The notes under the pieces: generated by a model
The model's database searches: none
Told to the model about the DNA's origin: nothing
The model's input: the letters and a program-made list of their open reading frames with translations, nothing else
Assembly (NCBI RefSeq): GCF_900182565.1
Contig: NZ_FXTI01000001.1
Coordinates: 186,001-250,000 of the forward strand
DNA: 64,000 nucleotides
Source: Melghirimyces algeriensis
GTDB lineage: Bacteria > Bacillota > Bacilli > Thermoactinomycetales > DSM-45169
Direction of reading: 5' to 3'
Program-made: the position numbers and the translations under genes
Shown: in pieces, positions 58,567 to 64,000 of the stretch
Numbering within the stretch: position 1 is the first letter of the stretch
Layout: each line of letters opens with the position of its first letter

Positions 58567-59157
58567 ATGAACCCGTATACAGGAGTGATTATTCTCACCG
58601 GAGGCCAGTCCCGACGGATGGGCAGGAACAAAGCAACCCTATCCATTGCAGGGGAACCGATGATTCAGCGTTTGCTGCGACGCCTGTGTAACGATCCGGA
58701 ATGGGTTCCGATCATCAGTGTGAAACACCCTGCACAATTTCATGATTCAGCGATTTCCATAGCGGTTGATCAATACCCTGGAAAAGGTCCGTTGTCAGGA
58801 ATTCATGCGGGTCTAACCCAATCTCCCTATCTGCTCAATCTGGTAACAGCCTGTGATCTGCCGTATGCATCAAGGTGTGTGGCACAGCATTTGCGGAAGG
58901 TGGCAATTAAGGGTGACTTTGATGCGGTGGTACCTGTTTCTGATGGTCGGATACACCCTTTGTTTGCGGTTTATCATCGCCGGTGTTTAGACCCATTGGA
59001 AAGGTTTCTGAAAGCGGGGAAGGGAAGGGTTCAGGATTTTTTGCAAGAGATTCAAACCCGGTATACGACAGGGCCATTTCCAACGCGGGCTTTTTTTAAT
59101 ATGAATCGACCGGAAGATTACCTGCAAGTGAACGAGTGGGAGAAAGGCCAATCGTAA
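58567..59157 (+). CDS. mobA: Molybdenum cofactor guanylyltransferase
   Basis: Transfers GMP to molybdopterin to form the bis-MGD cofactor precursor. It has 196 residues. It starts with GVIILTGGQSRRMGRNKATL, the nucleotide-binding signature, followed by VDQYPGKGPLSGIHAGL near residue 70 and LVTACDLPYASRCV (metal-binding Asp) near 100. The late FFNMNRPEDY element is present. AGGGAGAG precedes the ATG. It probably shares the uvrC transcript; other moa/moe genes are not in the window. Confidence 0.92.
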   Translation: MNPYTGVIILTGGQSRRMGRNKATLSIAGEPMIQRLLRRLCNDPEWVPIISVKHPAQFHDSAISIAVDQYPGKGPLSGIHAGLTQSPYLLNLVTACDLPYASRCVAQHLRKVAIKGDFDAVVPVSDGRIHPLFAVYHRRCLDPLERFLKAGKGRVQDFLQEIQTRYTTGPFPTRAFFNMNRPEDYLQVNEWEKGQS

Positions 59158-59167
59158 TTCCAAAGGA

Positions 59168-59198
59168 AAACCCTCCGCTGATGGATGGCGGAGGGTTT
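59168..59198. terminator. Bidirectional terminator between mobA and tatA
   Basis: AAACCCTCCGC pairs perfectly with GCGGAGGGTTT. Confidence 0.9.
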
Positions 59199-59203
59199 GT
59201 TGA

Positions 59204-59392
59204 TTACTTCTGGTCGGCTTCTTTTATTTTATCTGAGTCTTTTTTATCGTCGCTCAGGCCGGAGACACTGTCTTTAAACTCTTTGAGAGTCCGTCCGGCA
59301 GCCCGTCCCAACTCAGGCAGTTTGCTGGGACCAAACAGCAGAAGAGCGGCCAGAATGATCAGGATCAATCCGGGTATTCCAACTGTACTCAC
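59204..59392 (-). CDS. tatA: Twin-arginine translocase TatA/TatE
   Basis: Pore-forming subunit of Tat export, 62 residues. One membrane helix (IPGLILIILAALLLFG) followed by the conserved FGPSKLPELGRAAGRTLKEF amphipathic helix and a charged tail with many Lys and Asp. AAGGAGTTG precedes the ATG. No tatC lies beside it, so the partner is elsewhere. Confidence 0.95.
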   Translation of the reverse strand: MSTVGIPGLILIILAALLLFGPSKLPELGRAAGRTLKEFKDSVSGLSDDKKDSDKIKEADQK

Positions 59393-59583
59393 AGAAAATC
59401 AACTCCTTGGACTCCGATCTGGCTGACCTAAAGGTCCGCGATTGAATATCGATCCGTTATTCTACTGGTTATTATACTTCCCCATCGGATGAATTCCAAG
59501 TTAACGTTTTATGTACCTTTTTATGTAAAGCGATGCTGTTTCCTTTAAGTATTGCTGAAAATCATTCCGTTTGCCGGAGAAGA

Positions 59584-59642
59584 TTGACAGGATACCGGAA
59601 AATGATTAAAATTATTTGGAATAATGAATGAATCATCATTCG
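59584..59642 (+). promoter_or_regulatory. Promoter and FadR operator of the SCP2 gene
   Basis: TTGACA (59584-59589), 17-bp gap, TAAAAT (59607-59612), then TGAATGAATCATCATTCG (59625-59642), 13 of 14 defined operator positions, over the start site. Confidence 0.8.
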
Positions 59643-59656
59643 CAGGAGGGTCTGAT

Positions 59657-59980
59657 GTGACTGTAAAGGAAACGATTATGACCGTTGTTGACAAGATGAA
59701 CAAAGACCCTGAGGGCATTCAAGGGATGAATACGGTTTATCAGTTTGATATTTACGGGGTTGGAAATCATCAGCTTCATTTAAAGAATGATTCTGCGGAA
59801 TATCTGGAAGAAGAAGCGTCTGAGGCGAATTGCATCATTCAGATGTCTGAAGAGAATTTTGTAAAGTTGCTCGAAGGGAATCTCAACCCGACGACCGCGT
59901 TTATGACAGGGAAACTGAAAGTAAAGGGAGATCTTTCTCTAGCGATCAAACTGCAAAATCTATTGGATCGATATCGCTGA
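59657..59980 (+). CDS. SCP2 sterol-binding (lipid-carrier) domain protein
   Basis: A protein of 107 residues with only an SCP2 fold: MTVKETIMTVVDKMNKDPEG, YQFDIYGVGNHQLHLKND, ANCIIQMSEENFVKLLEGNL and NPTTAFMTGKLKVKGDLSLA, the typical ligand-groove end. Such single-domain proteins bind acyl chains. A GTG at 59657 with GGAGGG 6 bases upstream is preferred; an in-frame ATG at 59624 lies inside the FadR operator. The operator ties it to fatty-acid use; it may carry acyl-CoA between enzymes. Confidence 0.88.
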   Translation: MTVKETIMTVVDKMNKDPEGIQGMNTVYQFDIYGVGNHQLHLKNDSAEYLEEEASEANCIIQMSEENFVKLLEGNLNPTTAFMTGKLKVKGDLSLAIKLQNLLDRYR

Positions 59981-60202
59981 TCGGACGATTTGGGACTTCA
60001 AATGCGCTCAGCTCAAAGGAGCCACTGGAGACGGCTACATCCTTTTACAATCCAATGGATGATTCAATATTCTTTGCTTGTGAACGAAAAGTGTCTGTGT
60101 TAAGATCAGAACAACTTTGGAAGTTGCGAGAGTCTTTCCAAACTGAATTATGCATTCCTCACGTTCGTGTGAACTAGAGGAGCAGATCATCATCAGTACC
60201 TG

Positions 60203-60316
60203 TCGTGAGGTGCGGTACCTACGATCGGCTGGGAAAGGGATATCTGCCGAAGTTTTCGTCCATACCGCAACGGGCGAAAGCTGGGACCGATTCGAACAGG
60301 GTCGGGACTGTCACGT
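60203..60316 (+). promoter_or_regulatory. Lysine riboswitch (L box) aptamer before lysC
   Basis: Conserved L-box pieces appear in order: GAGGTGCGG (60207-60215), GGCTGGGAAAGGG with TCTGCCGAAG (60227-60252), GGGCGAAAGCTGGGACC, and GGGACTGTCACG (60304-60315). CGTGA at the left and TCACG at the right form helix P1. A terminator and the aspartate kinase gene follow. An open frame of 95 codons over this region is therefore not a gene. Confidence 0.88.
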
Positions 60317-60377
60317 GAAGCTGAAGCGGATCGTGGAGCACTATGTCACAGGGAACGATCGAGGCTGTTTGTTTGTT

Positions 60378-60416
60378 GGCGACAGCTGGATCTTTCCTGC
60401 TGTCGCCTTTGTGTTT
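60378..60416 (+). terminator. Lysine-riboswitch terminator
   Basis: GGCGACAGC pairs perfectly with GCTGTCGCC, followed by TTTGTGTTT. Upstream CTGTTTGTTTGTTGGC could form the alternative pairing. Confidence 0.8.
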
Positions 60417-60464
60417 CGATCAGAGGAAGACGATTAAACTGAGGAGAGGAGATCTCAAACCAAC

Positions 60465-61706
60465 ATGGGACTTGTGGTGCAGAAGTTTGGCGGAACATCT
60501 GTAGGATCGGTGGAACGGATAAAAAAAGTGGCAGAACGGATTGCTCGTACCCAGGCAGAAGGGCATCAGGTGGTGGTGACGGTATCCGCCATGGGAAAAG
60601 CCACCGATGAACTGGTTGCTTTGGCGACGGATATCAGTGATGCTCCTCCAAAAAGAGAGATGGACGTATTGCTGACTACCGGAGAACAGGTGAGCATTGC
60701 CCTTCTGTCCATGGCATTGATGGAATTAGGGGTAAAAGCTTGTCCGATGACAGGGTGGCAAGCAGGAATCCAGACGGATTCGATTCACGGGAAAGCAAAG
60801 ATTGAACATATTGATACAGCGCATATCCAGAAGGCTCTGAACCGGGGAGAGGTTGTCGTGGTAGCCGGATTTCAAGGAGTTTCTCCGGAAGGGGCGATCA
60901 CCACGCTGGGTCGGGGAGGTTCTGACACAACGGCCGTTGCTCTTGCGGCAGCGTTAAATGCCGACTGTTGCGAAATATATACCGATGTGACAGGCGTGTT
61001 TACCGCTGATCCCCGCATGGCACCCAAAGCGCAAAAGCTTCAGGAGATCAGTTTTGAGGAAATGTTGGAGCTGGCCAATCTGGGAGCCGGTGTATTGCAT
61101 CCCCGTTCCGTTGAATGTGCCATGACGCATCGTGTCCCACTGGTGGTTCGATCCAGCTTTGAGAATGAAGAAGGAACCTGGGTAAAGGAGGCCGAACAAA
61201 TGGAAGAGGAACGACAGGTACGAGGAGTGGCTCATGATCTGGAAGTGGCCCGGATCAAAGTCATGGGGCTTCCCAACCGCTCCGAGCATCTCACCCTGTT
61301 ATTTAATAAATTGGCAAACGCTCAGATTAATGTGGATATGATCGTTACCAGTGAACACGAGGATGAGCGGATCAATGTGGCGTTTAGTGTGCATCAGGAC
61401 GAATGCGAGCAGGCTTGTGAAGAGATTCAGTCCAACCGAGATGAACTGGGTTATCTCAATGTGATCTCGGAGACAGGGTTGGCCAAGGTATCTGCTGTGG
61501 GTGCCGGAATGGTGAGTCATCCGGGCGTGGCAGCCAGAATGTTTACAACCTTGTCCCAATCCGGAATACACATTAAAATGATTTCTACCTCTGAAATCAA
61601 GATCTCCTGTGTCATTCCTCAAGAAAAAGCGACCCAGGCCGTTCAGGAGTTGCATACAGCCTTTGGACTGGATGTAAAAACGGATGAATTGGCAACTGTC
61701 CGCTGA
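60465..61706 (+). CDS. lysC: Aspartate kinase (lysine-regulated)
   Basis: First enzyme of the aspartate pathway to lysine, threonine, methionine and diaminopimelate. It has 413 residues. The catalytic domain has VVQKFGGTSVGSVERIKKVA, TTGEQVSIALLSMALMELG, TTLGRGGSDTTAVALAAALN and VTGVFTADPRMAPKAQKL. Two C-terminal ACT domains (from ~265: IKVMGLPNRSEHLTLLFNKL; VSAVGAGMVSHPGVAARMF) bind the feedback amino acid. An internal start for a separate beta chain, as in B. subtilis, is possible near residue 245 (Met in the EEAEQMEEERQ region). GAGGAGAGG precedes the ATG. Confidence 0.96.
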   Translation: MGLVVQKFGGTSVGSVERIKKVAERIARTQAEGHQVVVTVSAMGKATDELVALATDISDAPPKREMDVLLTTGEQVSIALLSMALMELGVKACPMTGWQAGIQTDSIHGKAKIEHIDTAHIQKALNRGEVVVVAGFQGVSPEGAITTLGRGGSDTTAVALAAALNADCCEIYTDVTGVFTADPRMAPKAQKLQEISFEEMLELANLGAGVLHPRSVECAMTHRVPLVVRSSFENEEGTWVKEAEQMEEERQVRGVAHDLEVARIKVMGLPNRSEHLTLLFNKLANAQINVDMIVTSEHEDERINVAFSVHQDECEQACEEIQSNRDELGYLNVISETGLAKVSAVGAGMVSHPGVAARMFTTLSQSGIHIKMISTSEIKISCVIPQEKATQAVQELHTAFGLDVKTDELATVR

Positions 61707-61717
61707 CGAACCATTTC

Positions 61718-61752
61718 TTCCCCGGAAGGGTAATCCTTTCGGGGTTTATTTT
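61718..61752 (+). terminator. Terminator after lysC
   Basis: CCCCGGAAGG and CCTTTCGGGG pair around a short loop, followed by TTTATTTTTTA. Confidence 0.85.
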
Positions 61753-61950
61753 TTATTTAAATAATATTATTTTAAAACTAAATATTTAAAAAATTTAATC
61801 ATAAAAGGAGGATTTCGCTCGTAAACAAAGAATAGAGAATATGGACGCAAAAACTTTTGTGTCGCAGATCTCATCCATTTGTCCGGTTGTTCAAATCTTT
61901 TTAGAAATCGGATTTTTCCGATTAGTCAAGCATTCAAGGGGGTTGTATGG

Positions 61951-63594
61951 TTGAAAAGGAAGGGTTTGACCAAATGGGTATCGATGCTGGCGATTCTCAG
62001 TATGCTGGTGTTGGCTGGGTGTGGTGGAGCAAGTGATGCGGATAAGGGAAATGGCAAATTGGCCGAGGAACAGGTGTTAAATGTGGGACGGGTCCCAAGT
62101 GAACCACCCAGTCTGGACCCATTGAAAGCAACGGATAATGTGTCTGGTTTGATTCTCCGTCATGTGATGGAAGGCTTAACGCGGATGGGGGAAGATGGGA
62201 AACCGAAACCCGCAGTAGCTGAGAAATGGGATATCAATGAAGACGCCACGAAAATCACCTTTCATCTTCGGAAAGATGCCAAATGGAGCAATGGAGATCC
62301 CGTAAAAGCGGAGGATTTTGAATATGCCTGGAAGCGGGTACTCAATCCGGATAATGCTGCTGATTATGCTTACCAACTCTTTTATCTGAAGAATGGGGAG
62401 AAGTACCATGCAGGCAAGGCAAAAGTGGAAGAGGTGGGCGTCAAGGCGGTAGATGATCAAACGTTGGAGGTGGAACTGGAAAAACCCACCCCGTACTTCG
62501 TAAGCTTGACGTCCTTTTATACCTTGATGCCGGTCAACAAGAGTACCGTGGAGAAAAATAAAAAGTGGGCGGCTGAAGCAAAGACCTATGTCAGCAATGG
62601 TCCCTTTACACTGAAAACCTGGAAACACGATCAGAAGATTGAGTTGGCAAAGAGTAAACATTACTGGGATGCCAAATCCGTGAAACTGGATCAGATCAAC
62701 TTACCATTTATCGCTGATGACAAAACCGGTTATCAGCAGTTCAAGGCCGGAAAGATTGACGAGACCAACATGATCCCTACGGATTTGACCAAGACATCGC
62801 TGGATAAAGGGGAGGCAGAGACGACCCCGGAAGCGGCTCACTACTACTATAAGTTCAATGTGGATAAAAAGCCATTTAACAACAAAAAGATCCGTAAAGC
62901 CTTTGCCTTGGCGATCGATCGTAAACTTATCGTTGAACAAGTGGTTCAGGGTGGACAGCAGCCAGCCACTGGGTTTGTACCTTGGCAAATGCCGGACCTT
63001 GCGCAAAACAAGGAATGGGTGAAGACCCGCGAAGATTATCTTCAACCTACAGCGGAGCCGGAGAAAGCCAAGAAGCTTCTGGAAGAAGGGATGAAAGAGG
63101 AAGGTTGGGATCAACTCCCTGAAGTCACCATTGATTACAATACGGATGAAGGCCATAAGAAGATCGCTGAAGCGATTCAGCAAATGTGGAAAAAACATCT
63201 GGGTGTGGATGTAAAACTGAGAAACTCCGAGTGGAAGGTTTATTTGGATAAAACCAGGTCCGGTGATTTTCAGGTGGCTCGTTACGGTTGGTTGCCTGAC
63301 TACCTCGACCCGATGACGTTTATGGATATGTATGTAACTGGTGGTGGAAACAACGACATTAACTTTAGCAACAAAAAGTATGATCAACTGATTAAGGAAG
63401 CCAAATCCACCGGGGACCAAAAGAAGCGGATGGAAGCAATGCATCGGGCAGAGGATCTCTTAATGGATGAGATGCCGATTGCCCCCATCTATTTCTACAC
63501 CAAAATCCATATGCAACAAGATTATGTAAAAGGCGTAAAGCGTCTCCCGGATTCCAGTGTGAGCTATATCCATGCGTATGTGACGGAGAAATAA
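61951..63594 (+). CDS. Oligopeptide ABC transporter substrate-binding lipoprotein (OppA/DppE-like)
   Basis: Secreted, lipid-anchored peptide receptor of 547 residues. A TTG start at 61951 is chosen because GGGGG lies 8 bases upstream. The lipoprotein signal MKRKGLTKWVSMLAILSMLV ends in the lipobox LAGC with the modified Cys near residue 24. SBP family 5 features: EPPSLDPLKATDNVSGLILR, WKRVLNP, YVSNGPFTLKTWKHDQKIEL and late RYGWLPDYLDPMTFMD. The A/T-rich 61.75-61.9 kb gap probably holds its promoter. The permease gene follows 97 bp later, after a hairpin. Confidence 0.93.
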   Translation: MKRKGLTKWVSMLAILSMLVLAGCGGASDADKGNGKLAEEQVLNVGRVPSEPPSLDPLKATDNVSGLILRHVMEGLTRMGEDGKPKPAVAEKWDINEDATKITFHLRKDAKWSNGDPVKAEDFEYAWKRVLNPDNAADYAYQLFYLKNGEKYHAGKAKVEEVGVKAVDDQTLEVELEKPTPYFVSLTSFYTLMPVNKSTVEKNKKWAAEAKTYVSNGPFTLKTWKHDQKIELAKSKHYWDAKSVKLDQINLPFIADDKTGYQQFKAGKIDETNMIPTDLTKTSLDKGEAETTPEAAHYYYKFNVDKKPFNNKKIRKAFALAIDRKLIVEQVVQGGQQPATGFVPWQMPDLAQNKEWVKTREDYLQPTAEPEKAKKLLEEGMKEEGWDQLPEVTIDYNTDEGHKKIAEAIQQMWKKHLGVDVKLRNSEWKVYLDKTRSGDFQVARYGWLPDYLDPMTFMDMYVTGGGNNDINFSNKKYDQLIKEAKSTGDQKKRMEAMHRAEDLLMDEMPIAPIYFYTKIHMQQDYVKGVKRLPDSSVSYIHAYVTEK

Positions 63595-63624
63595 AGCCGA
63601 AGTCCGAAAGAGAGATTCGGCCGG

Positions 63625-63648
63625 GTCACCCCTCGTTCGGGGTGGCTT
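63625..63648 (+). terminator. Hairpin between binding-protein and permease genes
   Basis: GTCACCCC pairs with GGGGTGGC (one G-U), followed only by TTTG. This is the usual partial terminator that keeps binding protein in excess over permease. Confidence 0.7.
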
Positions 63649-63691
63649 TGCCGTTCTGCTCTGTTTTCCATTTAAGAAAGGGGTGTGAAAC

Positions 63692-64000
63692 ATGCTTCGA
63701 TATGTGGGGGGACGATTGCTGCTCCTGCTGATTACGCTATGGTTGATCTCCACGATGACGTTTGTTTTGATGCACTCCATACCGGGGGACCCGTTTACTT
63801 CAGAGAAGAAATTGCCGGAGCAGACGCTGAAAGCTCTGAAAGCCAAGTACAACCTGGACAAGCCGCTGCCACAACAGTATCTTCTCTATATTAAAAATCT
63901 GGCGACCGGGGATTTGGGAATCTCCATCAAAACCCCCAACCGAACCGTAAACGAGATGTTGGAAGACGGTTTTCCGGTATCGGCCCGTTTGGGGCTTCAG
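63692..64000 (+). CDS. Oligopeptide/dipeptide ABC transporter permease, N-terminal part (runs past the window)
   Basis: The first 103 codons of an OppB/DppB-type permease: MLRYVGGRLLLLLITLWLIS, then TMTFVLMHSIPGDPFTSEKK, KYNLDKPLPQQYLLYIKNLA and GDLGISIKTPNRTVNEMLED. The start membrane helix, the PGDPF sequence and the GDLGIS loop define the family. AAGAAAGGGGTG precedes the ATG. It forms the channel with a second permease that should follow downstream. Confidence 0.95.
   Translation, partial: MLRYVGGRLLLLLITLWLISTMTFVLMHSIPGDPFTSEKKLPEQTLKALKAKYNLDKPLPQQYLLYIKNLATGDLGISIKTPNRTVNEMLEDGFPVSARLGLQ

Noticed and set aside
58567..59392. mobA next to tatA as a molybdoenzyme export locus
   Set aside because: The genes converge on a shared terminator, and no molybdoenzyme, tatC or moa gene is present; the closeness looks accidental.
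60150..60437. Open frame of 95 codons before lysC
   Set aside because: It lies wholly on the lysine riboswitch and terminator, has no ribosome site and shows no protein-like pattern.

Overview
The window looks like the chromosome of a spore-forming Bacillales-type Firmicute with a mid-range GC content. Strong AGGAGG ribosome sites, SASP, SleB, SpoVAF and GerP-like genes, and Bacillus-like blocks (sspI / rRNA methylase-pheS-pheT-zapA-cvpA-polX-mutS2; lcfA-fadR-etfB-etfA-trxA-uvrC; lysC) support this. The set of unplaced small spore-type genes and the gene neighbourhoods suggest Thermoactinomycetaceae, but that is an inference without a search. No complete transposon or prophage is visible.

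Layout. 1-3.6 kb: end of the branched-chain amino acid operon (ilvC'-leuA-leuB, terminator). 3.6-5.5 kb: acyl-CoA ligase. 5.58-6.01 kb: decayed CRISPR leader plus repeats. 6.1-11.9 kb: lactate utilisation (lutP, lutR, lutABC). 12-16.5 kb: YitT, DUF4870, Spo0M, a broken GNAT acetyltransferase and NhaC. 16.5-18.4 kb: FadR-controlled enoyl-CoA hydratase, an SDR and a CWC protein. 18.4-20.2 kb: TPP-riboswitch thiD-thiE operon. 20.4-25.3 kb: many small, probably sporulation-linked proteins around fabV. 25.4-25.65 kb: IS200/IS605-type remnant. 25.7-39.7 kb: M42 peptidase, sspI, ktrA, rRNA methylase, T-box pheST, zapA, cvpA, polX, sleB, mutS2, NfeD. 40-43.8 kb: MFS transporter and RNA methyltransferase whose 3' ends are duplicated around a small PH-domain gene. 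43.9-44.2 kb: Rdx-family gene with an in-frame TGA, a likely selenoprotein. 44.2-46.2 kb: orphan cas6 inside four CRISPR mini-arrays. 46.2-56.7 kb: flavoprotein, spoVAF, fatty-acid operon, thioredoxin and two paralogous membrane proteins. 56.7-64 kb: uvrC, mobA, tatA, SCP2 protein, lysine-riboswitch lysC, and the start of an oligopeptide ABC transporter operon.

How the genes work together. Four TGAATGA-N4-TCATTCA-type FadR operators (before the enoyl-CoA hydratase, lcfA, fadR and the SCP2 gene) link scattered loci into one fatty-acid regulon. Lactate import and oxidation form one block with their own GntR-type regulator. Three biosynthetic units are controlled by RNA: TPP riboswitch, Phe T-box and lysine riboswitch.

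The most unusual locus is 44.2-46.2 kb. Cas6 is encoded between two CRISPR repeats, downstream of a leader promoter, exactly where a spacer would sit. Three copies of the leader carry a conserved dyad overlapping the -35 box, and each starts a tiny array. A fourth homologous leader lies 38 kb away at 5.6 kb in front of a different, degraded repeat. No cas1, cas2 or effector genes are in the window.
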